Shown here piece after piece: positions 1-12,265 of a DNA stretch of 64,000 bases; within the stretch, counting starts at the first letter, position 1, and the number at the start of each line of letters is the position of its first letter. The notes beneath the pieces were generated by a model that was given only the letters and a program-made list of their open reading frames with translations, was not told where the DNA came from and did not search any database. The stretch spans positions 1,736,001 through 1,800,000 of the forward strand of contig CM072806.1 of NCBI GenBank assembly GCA_037013495.1, in the 5' to 3' direction. Made by a program: the position numbers and the translations under genes. This DNA comes from Hippophae tibetana (Eukaryota; Streptophyta; Magnoliopsida; Rosales; Elaeagnaceae).

Positions 1-719
1 GAATTAAGGTCAGTAAACCTGTGTAATGTTTTGTACAGGGTAAGAAGTAAAGAGATATAGTAAGCTTGACATTATGTGATATTCGATTTTGCTAGAATTT
101 GATTTAAAATGACAACCAAACTTACTTATATCGATTTGTTAAATCAAAAATCAAAATTGATCTATAAAATGTTTGTTTGAGATTATTTGACCATCAATTT
201 GATAGTTCAATTTACGATTTAAACTTGCTTATATTTTAAATAAATTTAAATAATTTTACTTTATGTTAATATTAAATTAATAAATAAATTTTATTACTTA
301 ATCATCAATTTAATTAAAAAAATTATATATTAGCATTTAAATTTACATAATAATTTTTAAAAATTAATAAATTATTAAGAAAATAGAATTTTTATTAGTT
401 ATAATAAACTTTTTAAAACTAAATGTAAGTTGTTCACTTTCTTAAATAATATAAAAGTTTAACTAAAATTAGATACTTTTTAAAAATATATAATATATAT
501 ACGATAAATACATAAAATTAAAATAAATGTGTATTAATAATATGTAAGTTGATTCGGTTGAGTATCCATTTATAAACTTTAAAATCTTAATTGATTCAAC
601 GTATGTTGATTTTTACATTTTTAAAACCAAACGACTTATAAAACATAGAACACATAGAACCCGGTTCAATTTGATTGGGTTTAAGTCAGGTAGGTTGTTT
701 ATCAGTTATTATGTCAATT
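1..719. other. AT-rich intergenic DNA, no gene seen
   Basis: Very AT-rich, with many stops in all frames. The only less biased part, about 540-720, has short phrases resembling decayed repeat DNA. Nothing codes here. Confidence 0.6.
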
Positions 720-2045
720 TCTACTTTATATTATGAAGGCCTGTGATAGAGTGGAATGAAATTTTTTAGAATTTATCCTTACTAAGTTGGACTTTGCTAA
801 ACCATGGGTGGATTTGACGAAGAATTGTGTCATCTCAGTGTCTTATGCTTTATCAGTCAAAGGTGCTATTATGGATTCCTTTAAGCCTAACAGGATACTC
901 AGACAGGGCGATCCCCTTTCCCCTTACCTATTCATAATCTATGCTGAGGGACTCTCAAGTTTGTTAAAAAGGTTGAGAATGATCAATTGATTAAAGGTGT
1001 ATTTATTACCTGAATCTGCGGAAAAGTTACTCATCTCTTCTTTGCTGATGATAGCTTTATCTTGTTGGAAGCTAATGGGGATGCTTGTAGAAAACTAAGG
1101 GACATCCTTGGTGTTTATGAAGAAGCCTCATGGCAGTAGGTAAACTTACAAAAATCTGCCTTATGCTTTAGTCCAAATAGTTCAGAGGCAGCCAAGAGTT
1201 TAGCCATTAATGGTTTGAAGTGGAGAATTGGGGATGGTAAGTTTGTGCACATCTATGGGGATCCTCGGCTGCCTTATTCTCCTTTAAAGTAATCTCCCCT
1301 AGCATACTACCTGCTAGTTCTTTAGTTTCTGTCCTTATTAATGAGGCAGCTGGAATGTGGAAGCATCACTTTATTAGAGCTTGTTTCGTACCTCAAGATG
1401 TTGAAGCTATTTTGAGCATTCCTTTAGTGAGAAGTAGCACTAGTGAGGTGGATTTGCGAGAAATGTGATAGTGGTGTGTTTTTTTGTCAGAAGTGCCTAT
1501 TGGCTTACTGAAGAGCTCATGATAAGGGTGATTTGGGGGCTTCTTGTAGCAATTCTTGTGAACAACACTGGTGGAAGGCTATTTGGTAACTTAATGTTGC
1601 CAATAAAGTGAAACTGTTTATATGGAAGGCTTGTTTAGACATTCTACGCTAGTTTGTGTAAAAAATGAGTTTTACTTCATCCATGGTGTCCCTCTTTGTA
1701 ATGGTGTAGTGGAGAATGTATTTCATTCCCTTTGGACTTGCCCTTTAGCTAAGGGGATTTGCAAGCTGTCTATCTTCCAGATTTTGTTCAAAGAATCTAA
1801 AAACTGGCCCTTCATTGAAATATGGAACTAGGTAAGATTAACTAGATCTGGTATGGAAATGAGCCATTTTTGCTATTTGCTTTGGACAATTTGGTATAAC
1901 AGAAATGAGGTCTTACATGGTAAGTAGGGTAGAAACTTTGAGGAAATTTTACTCCGGACTAACATGGCTCACTGAAGAGTTCAGCAAGACCCAATCCATG
2001 AAGGTTTCCACGTTGAGAGATAAGGAGCCTATCCATGTTTAATTA
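720..2045 (+). pseudogene. Degenerate LINE-type (non-LTR) reverse transcriptase relic
   Basis: The reading frames, with stops and shifts, retain plant LINE pol landmarks in order. Near 735 is a KACDRVE block (normally KAYDRVEW). At 787-990 the finger/palm motif LRQGDPLSPYLFIIYAEG is present. Near 1040 is the catalytic FFADDS box. Near 1210 is RWRIGDG-like sequence (here KWRIGDGKFVHI) from the C-terminal part. Near 1570-1760 is a zf-RVT-like tail (WWKAIW, KLFIWKA, then a Cys-rich segment with FHSLWTCPLA). The distance between FADD and the RIGDG block is far shorter than in intact elements, so there is an internal deletion. No 5' ORF1 or poly(A) tail was recognised. It is an old dead copy. Confidence 0.8.
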
Positions 2046-2330
2046 TTGTAATATCGAAATCTTAGTTAATAGAAATTAAATATATATTAATATTATATAT
2101 ATAATAATATAAAAATACACATATAATAATAAAATGCAAAATATTTTAAATAATTAGATTAAATTTTATTATTATTTATTTAAAAATATTTTTATTATAT
2201 AATTAAAAATAATAATAAAAAAAATTAATATTAATATTATAAATAATGTTTATAATATTAATTTTTTTAAAATTAAATATATTTTGAAACAAATATTAAG
2301 AAATATTCCAGTATGGAAAAAATTAATATG
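2046..2330. other. AT-rich spacer upstream of choline kinase
   Basis: Almost pure A/T with short poly-A and poly-T runs. There is no ORF and no recognised repeat. It ends abruptly at a GC-richer promoter patch. Confidence 0.5.
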
Positions 2331-2377
2331 TGTCGGTTATCGCGCGTGCCAAGGACATACCTGGCTACAATCGGCAC

Positions 2378-2387
2378 TGACGCGTCA
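2378..2387. promoter_or_regulatory. Palindrome TGACGCGTCA in the choline kinase promoter
   Basis: A perfect 10-bp palindrome in a short GC-richer patch (about 2335-2390), just before the presumed transcribed leader. Two TGACG half-sites face each other, the core bound by plant TGA-type bZIP factors. The site is seen in the sequence; the binding role is inference from the motif. Confidence 0.35.
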
Positions 2388-2394
2388 TCAGTAA

Positions 2395-2718
2395 ATGTAT
2401 TATGCTCTACTCAGAAACAGAATCAGATTTATTCACTCTGGCTTTTTCAAACGCGTTGGGATTCCTAAATCATTTACGAAACCCAAGTGTCAAATTTCTC
2501 GTTTCCCGAAACCAAACCGCCATTGCAAAATTGCAATTACAACCTCCTTTTCTAAGCAAACTTACCAAATCTTACTGCTCTATCCGGCGAATAGTATTAC
2601 TCGAACGACCAGACCTAGACTTCGCCGGAACTCCGACTTCTTTCGCCATATTGACATCCTGTACGATTCCAAGCATTCTCTGAGAAACTCTGGGATTTTG
2701 TTGCTCTTGGTATTGTAG
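2395..2718 (+). other. CK: Probable 5' UTR exon of choline kinase
   Basis: This stretch is less AT-rich than its flanks and pyrimidine-rich, and it precedes a T-rich intron-like region that ends with an acceptor (TTTGAGCAG) at 3754, 20 bases before the start codon. The donor could be at 2710 or 2719. It contains open frames that could act as upstream ORFs, but none resembles a known protein. The exon is inferred from splice signals and composition only. Confidence 0.45.
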
Positions 2719-3048
2719 GTGGTGGGTGGGTATATGATTCTTTTCCTTTGGCTATTTTCTTTGTTTTCTTTTTTAATTAACAGCTCTGAATTAATTGTGC
2801 GGCTCAAATGGAATTTGATTGGTATTAATTCTTCAGTTGTACTCGACTGATTTATTTCTATTCTTCATCATAGTTTTATCGTGGGTATTGAAATGTTTTG
2901 TATTGTTTATTTAGAATTGTCGGTAAAACATTCAAGTGTTGGATGCATTCTTCCTATTCAGTTTGCTAAAGCTTGCATGAAATTCTTTCTTCTTATCTTT
3001 TCACTTCCCTCAATATGTAGAATGGAGTATTGCGCTTCAGTGTTGCTG

Positions 3049-3106
3049 GGTGAGTTGTGTTGGAAATTTTTTGAATGGTGAGTTGTGTTGGAAATTTTTT
3101 GAATTA
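3049..3106 (+). repeat. Short tandem duplication in the leader intron
   Basis: A unit of about 29 bp beginning GTGAGTTGTGTTGGAAATT is present twice in direct succession, almost identical. It lies in the presumed 5' UTR intron of choline kinase. Confidence 0.75.
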
Positions 3107-3774
3107 AAATTGTTGAAACGGAAATTTAAGAGAGAATTGGCATTTCTATTTTAATGGACATTGATTTTTTTCAGTTATTTTTCCTTCTGTTTTTTTTTTT
3201 CGTTTGCTTTCAATGTTTTAATTGCATTTATTGGCTTTATGCATATATATATCCAAGAGACAGAGACACAGAGAGACAGAGGAAAGATAAAAAAAAGAAT
3301 AGAAAGAAAAGTACGGAAAAAATTTAAAATAGAAAAGAAAAATATTTTTTGTATTTTCTATCTACTGTTATTTTTAATTTTATTATTATTTGATTGTTGT
3401 ATACCGTGAGATATAATTCTCTAACACCTACGGTAACCAAAAAAATTATCTTAAAAATATTGTGTGATATAGGTCTTGATTTTTTTTTCTTTACTCTATT
3501 TAAATTTTGCATTTATAATTTATACATATATTTATATTTGTGTATTTTTAGTTTTAATAATATAATTTTGTTCTTGACTTATTTGTCTATGTATTATTTT
3601 CTACTAGTTGTGTGTTTTCATAGTTGTTGGTTGTCTGTGAGCAGCATACCTCCTCATGTACTAGACTGCTAGCTGTCTTTCAGTAATTGATTATATAATA
3701 TATTTTTATTGTATTTTCCCATATCTTATATTTTCACATATCTTCTTTGAGCAGAAGAGCAGTTTGATCCAATC

Positions 3775-6700
3775 ATGGATGCCATGGAGAATGTCACTGC
3801 CAAAAAAGAGTATCGTCTTCCTGCAGAAGCTAAGGAGATTTTACTATCATTGGCTACCAAGTGGGAAGATGTAGTTGACCCAAATGCATTACAAGTGATC
3901 CCTCTCAAAGGAGCAATGACCAATGAAGTTTTCGAAATAAAGTGGCCTACAAAGACTGTGAAAGTCTCAAGAAAGGTTTTAGTTAGGATTTATGGTGAGG
4001 GTGTTGACATATTCTTTGATCGTCATGATGAGATCCGGACATTTGAATACATGTCAAAGCATGGACAAGGACCTTGTCTTATAGGGCGGTTGCCGAATGG
4101 GAGAATCGAAGAGTTCATCCATGCTCGGGTACTTTGACATTAATTATCCTACTTGGTATCTTCTTAATTACTTTTGCAATATATTAGAAAGATTATAGAT
4201 ATTTCATTTCTGCCTCTGCAATGGAGCTGAAATGCATGTGGATGCGATACTGTTCTAGTTATCACTTTGGGTGTTGAAATTTAGTACTTACTACTTATAA
4301 GACTGTTCTCTAGCACAAACTCGTAACTGTTACCAAATATCTTTGTTTCTTCAAATGGAATCTAGCAAAGAAAATTAACTTCTTTCCTAAATATATTTGT
4401 ATTTATCATGTAAATTTTCAGACACTCTCAGCCCCCGATCTGCGCGATCCTGATATATCTACTCGTATAGCGACAAAGATGAAGGAGTTTCATGATATTG
4501 ATATGCCTGGATTCAAGAATGTCAGCCTCTGGCAAAGATTGCGGTATGTTCCCCTTTTTTCCCCTTAATCTCTGGCTAATGGAGATATTTGTGTGTACCT
4601 TCCAAAATAGCATCACTACCCCTCATAATTGTTTGTTCTAAGTTTTGACTAAATCTGCAATGATTTTTACGTGCTTCAGAAATTGGCACAATGCAGCCAC
4701 GAGATTGGCTACAACTGAAGAAGCTATGCATTTCCAGTTGGATACAATTGAAAAGGAAATTTCCCTATTGGAGAAGGAGCTCTCAGTCCCTCATCAACAA
4801 ATAGGTTTTTGCCACAATGATCTACAATATGGTAACATAATGATGGATGAAGAGACAAAATCGATAACAATAATAGTAAGCTTCTTATGATGGTGCTTTC
4901 ACTTCATTTTATCCATCCGAATATTAAAAATAAAAAATAAAGGTCCAGAAATATACCTTTCTGAAATCAAATAGTTGGAATACCTTGATTGGAGTTTTAC
5001 CAAAAAAAAAATGACTACTATTTGAGAAGAAAGGGCATGCAATCTTTTGATTACTTATTATTCCAACTTTTCTCTAAGAGACGTTTGGTTCACACTATGG
5101 AAAAATAATAAGATTGAGAATGATAATGGAATTGAATGGAAATGAAACAATATTACTACTATATTGTTTAAAATAATAAGAATAAGATTGAGAATGATAA
5201 TGGAATTGAATGGAAATGAAACAATATTACTACTATATTGTTTGGTTTGATCATTAGAATCAAAGAAGAAACCGATATTGCAGTGTTTGGTATACAATTG
5301 GAATGAAATGAAAAATATATTATTATAATTATTATATTTTTTTAAATTATTATTAAAATAATATATATCATTAAAATTATTATTTTTAAATAATTATTAC
5401 TTAAAAATATTATTTAATATTATTTATTTTTCTAAATTAATATTAAAATAAAATATATTATTTTTCCAAATACTTATTACTTAAAGAAAATATATAAAAA
5501 TGACAATGATATGGACTCTGCCCAAGAGCATATTAAGATAGGATTTCCAGGGGAAAATTTTTCATTACCTCCCCCATTAATCCCTGCTTCTTGCCCAGCC
5601 GATTTCAACTGTTCAAGGCTACAGCCTTTGCCATCTTCCTCATCTGATAAGAACTGCAGCAATCAGATTCATTCATTTCATGAATTCGGCTAACTGAGTC
5701 TACCTTTTGGACTAATTATTTTAATTATAGGATCAATGGGACTTACCTCAAAAGTTATAAAACTAAGTGTATTAAGCCAAAGGTTACAAGACCTGTAAAA
5801 CGCCTATTCCTTGATTGTAAGTACTAATACCAGAGGTCCTTCCAAGTTCCAACTGGACAACATATCAAGGGGGTGACATTGGAAAAAAGATAAGATAAAG
5901 AAATTAAACAAAACAACTTATCTAACTTAGAAAATTGGTACGTATACAAGGCTGCTGCCCTAGATTTGCTTATTTTATTCAGCAATGTAATTTAGCCTAA
6001 GGTTGGGAGAAGACTGCAGCTGACAACTATTCTCTTCCAGTTTTAATGTTCTTTCCTCTTTTTTCATCTGAGAGATGCCTTTTTTGTTTGGTTTTACTCC
6101 ACTTATTTCTTCCAACTATTGGCTAAGTATTCATTTCTTTGGTTCATTTATAATTTATAATTGTGTTTAGCTTAACTGTTTAAAATAATCATTTTCTCAT
6201 AATTCATTCAACCGTCTTATCTGTTTGATTATTATTTGTAATTGTATGCAATCCACCAACTTTGCATGATACTTGAGGTTGTAACATTGCCTGATTGAAT
6301 GATTTCCAGGACAGGGATTGGTGACTATTGATACATGTATCGGGTGAAACGAATGACAGGCAGCAACTTCTGTATTGATCTTTACTTGATCAATTAAACA
6401 AACCAAATCTAAGTCTCTGTCTGCTATTCTGATTGGGCTGGAATATCATTTCCATGATTCTCGTAATAAGTCCTCGAATTTCTATAACTATAATAAAAGC
6501 TTCATAAATATGCACCTGATATATTATTCACACTATGTATCTTCTTATCTAAGTTATTCTAAGGAACTTTTTCTGGAGCCAGTGCATATTATTGCCTATT
6601 TTTTTTATTTGAACTAATTAATTTTCTTTGGAAATTTTAAAATCTTTGGATATTAATATGGCTTTCATAATTTACCAGGACTATGAGTATGCAAGTTATA

Positions 6701-8170
6701 ATCCTGTTGCCTATGACATAGCAAATCACTTCTGCGAGATGGCTTCAGACTATCACACAGAAACACCACATATTGTAGACTACAGTGAATACCCTGGTAT
6801 GTAACAGCATTGACACATTTCTTTCGTGCATATACCTTGTGTTCTCTTTTTCGTTGCAGGGGCTTTCTTTGACTGGTTATCTATAACAGGTTTGGAGGAG
6901 CGCCATAGATTTGTGTGCGCATACTTGAGTTCTTCAGGTAGTAATATTTTAAACCTAATCATTCTTTTTTCAATTTATTACTTTACATTTTGTCGTATCA
7001 ATTTACTGCATCATGCTTTCAATTCATTTAAAATACCTTTTTGGAGCTTAGATGAACCAATTCAAAAACATCAAATACTAAATTGACATTAAAAACAAAA
7101 TCGTAGTAACTCAAAAGAAGATTAAATCAAATAAAAGACACAAGATACTAAACTCACATGATAAAAAGAAAAGGCACCAAGTTGCAATCAAACTTATAAT
7201 ATTATATTGAAATGAAAAAAATGAGTGAAAATATTAGTAGTAAATACTAAATCTATAGTTTACTGGTTTACTCTTTACTTTGTGATGTGTACCTTTCTAA
7301 GTGATGGGAAATATATTTTGTGGATCATTACATTATAGAGTATTTTGCAGGTGGTTTTCCCAGTGAAATTGAAGTGGAGCAGCTGCTTCAACTTGTTGAG
7401 AAGTATACCCTTGCCAGCCACCTGGTTTGGGGCTTATGGGGTATAATTTCGGTATGACCATCTTTTGAACTCATTGTTTTATTCAGTGGCAGTGCATAAA
7501 TTTCAAAACTTACAACAAGCATAAAGAACTAATTAGTATCCACACACGGATGATTGAAAATTTAAGATATGAAAGCTAGATTTTACAGGAAATAGATTAA
7601 GCATTTAGTGGCTATGATATTTAGATATGTGACTTTTTGGAGGATAGCCCTGTACAGATAGCTAAAGAGTCCACCGGATATGCAGACTGCTAACAATATA
7701 CTAGTTGCTGGCTCCTGGTCTGCTGTCAGAGATGACATGTCAATGGAGAAGACATACGGAAATGTACATTTCAAGCCAAAACATGTAGTTTTTTGTTGGA
7801 TCGAACAATAACTGGTGTGATTTGAATATGTGACTTAAAATGGTAAAATTTTACAAATCACGGCAAAAATTCTAATTGTAGTGTTCATATAATGGGTGCT
7901 GCAGCATTTAGGTTATTCCGTGAAATATTGCTTGGAATTAATGTTTGTGTTCATTCTAGTTTGTATAAGAAGTGGTAGATATTTACTCATACATGGTTAA
8001 TGGTATTAACTTTATTCATACTTTTTCAGGAACATGTGAATGAAATTGATTTTGACTACATGGAATATGCTAGGCAGAGGTTTCAACAGTACTGGTTAAC
8101 TAAGCGTTTACTACTGGCATCTATTAAAGATTTTTCTGAAGCTAAGCACGATGGTAAAGGCACTGTGTAG
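3775..8170 (+). CDS. CK: Choline kinase (choline/ethanolamine kinase family)
   Basis: Cytosolic enzyme that phosphorylates choline with ATP to phosphocholine, the first step of the CDP-choline route to phosphatidylcholine. Exons read as 3775-4128, 4422-4543, 4680-4875, 6679-6796, 6890-6937, 7351-7451 and 8030-8170; all GT..AG, phases close, giving 359 aa, near the 345-350 aa usual for plant enzymes. Seen directly: N-lobe with LVRIYGEG near residue 65; the catalytic Brenner motif [10 protein letters not shown] at 204-213; the metal-binding choline kinase motif starting [13 protein letters not shown] at residue 225; and C-terminal helices ending at TAG 8168-8170. The start at 3775 is the first ATG after the acceptor; a second in-frame ATG follows three codons later. 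Intron 3 (4876-6678) carries a MITE-like insertion. No ethanolamine-specific signature was recognised, so dual activity is open. Confidence 0.95.
5084..5500 (+). mobile_element. MITE-like element, copy A, in choline kinase intron 3
   Basis: Starts with GACGTTTGGTTCACA and continues with purine-rich sequence and ATTACTACTATATTGTTT, then an AT-rich body. The same order of phrases occurs at 51112 and 52376 in the CFAP20 introns. Copy A has an internal tandem duplication: a unit of about 68 bp containing GAGAATGATAATGGAATTG occurs at about 5105-5172 and again at about 5173-5241. The right end is uncertain. It has no coding capacity, so it would be non-autonomous. Confidence 0.6.
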
Positions 8171-10622
8171 TTGTCGAATTGCTTACAAATCGTCACATTC
8201 TACAGATTTTCTTATGTTATTGAGTAGCCTCTGTTCCACCATGTATGGTAGAAATTTTTAAATACAAGTATACAAAATGTTATATGCCTCTGCCTAGTTT
8301 AGTTGTGTATGTTGATTTTATTCAGAATTAATACTTTTTCTTTTTTGATAAAATGACGATTGAATAGTTTCATCCTCATGGATTAACGCATTATGTATAT
8401 ATATGCCGATTGCATGTAGTAAAATTTGATGTCCTTTGCAAAAATATAACGTGCCAGTTTTGAGTCCTATTATGTGTTCACGCAGATTTATTGCAATATA
8501 AAATAATCACAGGAAAAATGTAAATATTAAATTGAGAAAATAACATAAATAGTAGTAACCTTTGAGGTTCTAAATAACTAATATTAAGTTTTGTTTTTCT
8601 TTTCCGATGAAAAAATCTTTTTAAATTGTGGAGTGATATAGCTTTCTTAACACACAAGACAGGAGGAGGTTTTTCTCTTAAGAATTTTGAGCGTTATAAA
8701 AAATGTTGTTGTCTCCAATAAAATTTATGAAACAGTTAAAAAAAGAACGAAACAAATATATCTTTTTTGCCTGTGGAAAAATCTTTATAATACATTAACA
8801 TGTATTTTTCTCTCAAGTAAACTACACATTATATAATAATTAATTTAATTACACTCTCATACCAATTAAATTACATATTACTCATTAAGTTCATCAATTA
8901 TTGATCATATACATAAGAATCATACATCTTTGTCTAGAAATTATGCATGTCAAGACAAACAATTAAATAATTCTTTCAAATTTATTTAATTATCTCTATA
9001 GATAAATTTTTAACCAAACAATTAATAGCATAAAAATCAGATTAAATAATATAATTAAATTATAATTATAATTATAATTGGGATAAAATATTAGATCATC
9101 ATATGGTGAAAATTGAATTCATAAGATCCTTATATTAATAAATTAATTACACACAATTGTGTTTATAAAACTCTTATTTTTCATTAAATCAATCTCCTAA
9201 ATTGTAGTACTAATCTCTCATTGAATCTCCACTAAAATTGTATATTCTTTTAATTTTTTCTGTATTTTTCTCTTTTTAGTTCCAAAAACTGATCAAAATT
9301 ATGCTAATGATGACCCCTTCAGATATATATAATGATTAGGGGCTTAAATATAATTCAGGTGCAATCTAAATCGTTAGATCAAAGGTTGAGATCAAAACAA
9401 ACAAAATGAACAGAATCAGTTAATCACAGCGTGACACATGGCACACGGAATTCACTGGGTGAATCAGAATGCAACGCTTGGTAGGGAAAACTAGTTTGAG
9501 TCAATGCATGTTGTGTTAGCACCATACGGCGCAACGTGATTCGTGATAACGAATGGTGTAGAATACGGGTGGAACGTGGGAGAGTAATCGCACGATGACA
9601 TGTGAAGGTTTGACGATGCCCAAAGTCCAATTGAACGTCATGCCGACATGTGACAAGTGCTACTTCGCTCCTCAAACGCAGTGATCTACAATTCGTTGTC
9701 TTTACTTACATGGCATCCTCGTGACTTGCCTAATCAACTCCTTTGTTTGCATGGCATGCCACGTGATAGCTTCTAATTAATTTTGCGTTAAAAATCTTTA
9801 AAAAATTAAAAATTATATTTTCACCATTTTTCACTAAAAAAACTATATTTTAATATTTTTAGCTCCAAAATTTTTTTTTATTGAATAAAAAAGTAAATAT
9901 TAAGTAAAAAAATACACTAATGACTCTACTTTTATGGAGTCATCAAACAGGTATTGTAATTTTTTTCCACCGATTCGACCATTATTTCTACAAATGAATG
10001 TTATTGTGATTCTTTCTGTTAGCTGTTAGATTTGTTAAATAGATGAATCAGAGAAAAATAACTTTATAGTTGACATATATTAATCTATTGTTGAGTAACT
10101 TGTAAACTCTTCTAAATTAATGTATTAGCACTCTTAAATGAGTCATAAGCATATAACAATACCTGATTGGACTGGTTAGTGAATGTTATCAACTTACGAT
10201 AATTCTTTGTGATTAACCTCTAGTTTTTAATATTTTGATAGTCATAGTTCTAATATTTTATATTGTCTGATTTATCTTATTAGATCATGATTGGTGCATA
10301 AAAAAAGTACCAATTTTTTTATAAGAGTTACATATTTCACGATCTTCATATTTTCTCTATATTTTCTTTTGTAGAAAATAAACTAAATTTTGATGAGAGT
10401 TAGTGGAAGATGTTAGGAGCAGAGTTGTAAATGAAGTTGCTACTCAAAGTTCAAATGATTGAGAGGTAATGATTAATTTTACATTTTAAATTCATTTGAT
10501 TAAGTTTTATGTATTCATGTCTTACTAAATATTGGACTTCAAAACATTCATGATGTTGAAAAAATTAGAAATGAAGTGTATGATAATATAATTATTAATT
10601 TTCAACTTTAAAGTTATATATA
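8171..10622. other. Intergenic region between choline kinase and the next repeat
   Basis: Contains the choline kinase 3' UTR (from 8171) and then mostly AT-rich DNA. A GC-richer block at about 9360-9780 has an open minus-strand frame (9424-9675), but the translation matches no family I know and looks accidental. No RNA gene was seen. Confidence 0.5.
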
Positions 10623-11003
10623 TAGAGGTGTTAACTAGCTTTATTGTATAGTGTCGTACTTGGTTTGTTGGGCCATGTTTTGCAGGATTCGAACTCTCCA
10701 TATCCTATGTATCAATATTAATTTTATATATTGGATTACGATCACATTTGATAATAAATAAATATATTTATATATTTAATATTAATTTATGTAGAATTTA
10801 GTTTTGACTAGCATACATGCACGACCAGATCCGACCAAACTTAGCTCGTTATGGTTCATGGGTTGTGCCGTGTCGCTTTTTTTTTTTTTTTCTAGCGTCC
10901 TTGCCAAATATTTAACGTGTCGTAATGTGTTTTTCCACTGGGTCAACAAGTCTAGTGCTTAACGGGTCGTCTTGTGTCATACCGGTGTGTTTGGCACCTC
11001 TTA
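10623..11003. mobile_element. Small hAT-like non-autonomous element
   Basis: The left end TAGAGGTGTTAAC faces the right end GTTTGGCACCTCTTA, giving imperfect inverted termini of the form AGAGGTGYYAA. This resembles hAT-type MITE ends. The interior holds phrases rich in GTGTCG and GGGTCG and a 14-base T run. No clear 8-bp target duplication was found, so the family assignment is inferred from the termini only. Confidence 0.5.
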
Positions 11004-11343
11004 CCGTATGCATACCATTTAATTGAATTTGTTAACCACATGTATCATTAACTGCCTAATTCTTAATTAAAGTATTTGTTTCAATTGAAGAAAAGGTTCT
11101 ATTAATATATCTATTAAAGCGTAAAGCGGCTTATTTTCAAGAATGATTATGTTTCGATTCTAGGAATTACGTTTTAATGGTTTTTAAGTATATGTATCAA
11201 TATGTGACTTCTAAAAAAAATGTGCTTGTGAATATATTACTTTGAAAGCCCAGAGAAAATCATTGTATGTAGATAATTTATTTGCTGATATATGCACAAT
11301 TTGGGTTGGTGAACTACCGTGGTGCTCAACCATGGTCATGAAC

Positions 11344-11607
11344 TGAGGGTTTTTGCATATTCTGTTGCATGGTGGATTAGTATTCCTGCCTATCAAATTG
11401 AGGAATACTTTCTTTAGATGACACGCTTTAAAAAGATTTTTAAAACTGCAGGATTTTTGGCTATCTGTTTGTGAAGTGAGGGATTTGCATATTCTATTGC
11501 ATGGTGGAGTAGTATTGTTGCTTATCAAATTGAGGAATGCCTTCTTCGGATGACATGCTTTTAAAAGATTTCTAAAACTGCAGGGATTTTGGCTATCTAT
11601 TCAGCTG
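11344..11607 (+). repeat. Tandem duplication, two units of about 133 bp
   Basis: Unit 1 starts at 11344 and unit 2 at 11477. Both read TGAGGG, then TTGCATATTCT, TTGCATGGTGGA, TATCAAATTGAGGAAT and AAAACTGCAGG in the same order, with scattered substitutions. The open minus-strand frame across it (11211-11528) is a by-product of the repeat. Confidence 0.85.
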
Positions 11608-12134
11608 GCTCGTTGCTATTATTTGTAAAGAATTATTTTGAGAAAATATGTAAAATTATGATCCAACACTGAACTTCAAGATCTCAAATTGTGTAAAGAA
11701 ACGAAATAATTACGCATAAAAAAGAACAAAAAGGGAGTGAATGTATAAGAAGATACAATAAATGCTCATTTCACAACAGATATGGAATCAATTTGTAATT
11801 TTCTACAAAATCTCACCATCCTTCAATTATTAATATGAATATTGATAGGTTAATGATTTCGAGTTGTCATGTCATTCTGTTTAATTATGGGGCGAGGTTT
11901 GGGTTTATGAAACCTGACCTGACTTACTATCTGGTTCAGTTTAGATTTATGTTGATCGGATTAGGTTAAAAATAAGTTGATCCTAATACGTCCCTCAATA
12001 CAAATTATCACCCAGACATGATAGTTTAGATTTATTCATGGCGCTCATTTTTCAGCGAATGCGATGGCCTGTTTAAATAACCTTAGATGATATTGTAAAT
12101 GTCGAAATTGCCCTTGCTCTATATACAAGGTGGG
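11608..12134. other. Upstream region of the BRCT gene
   Basis: AT-rich, without an ORF. It leads into the core promoter of the BRCT-domain gene. Around 11890-11990 there are phrases like GGTTTGGGTTTATGAAACC that resemble decayed dispersed repeats. Confidence 0.4.
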
Positions 12135-12142
12135 TATAAAAG
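12135..12142 (+). promoter_or_regulatory. TATA-like box of the BRCT gene
   Basis: TATAAAAG lies 131 bases before the chosen start codon at 12266. Spacing suits a leader of roughly 100 bases. It is the best TATA match near this start. Confidence 0.45.
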
Positions 12143-12146
12143 TGAT

Positions 12147-12174
12147 ATTGGCGCTAAAGTAGAGGTGGCGCCAA
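12147..12174. promoter_or_regulatory. E2F-type site cluster at the BRCT gene start
   Basis: ATTGGCGC at 12147-12154 matches the plant E2F consensus WTTSSCSS, and a second GGCGCCAA occurs at 12167-12174. Both lie within 40 bases downstream of the TATA-like box, near the expected transcription start. E2F sites are typical of S-phase and DNA repair genes; regulation here is inference. Confidence 0.45.
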
Positions 12175-12265
12175 GGTTAACTGGTTAGCTAAAAAAAAAT
12201 TCTCAATGCGATTTGAAAAACCCTAAATAATCTGAGATTAGCTATTCTATTGACCTCATTTTTAC

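Noticed and set aside
9424..9675. Minus-strand open frame in a GC-richer intergenic block
   Set aside because: The composition explains the lack of stops; no motif, no splice partners, no leader.
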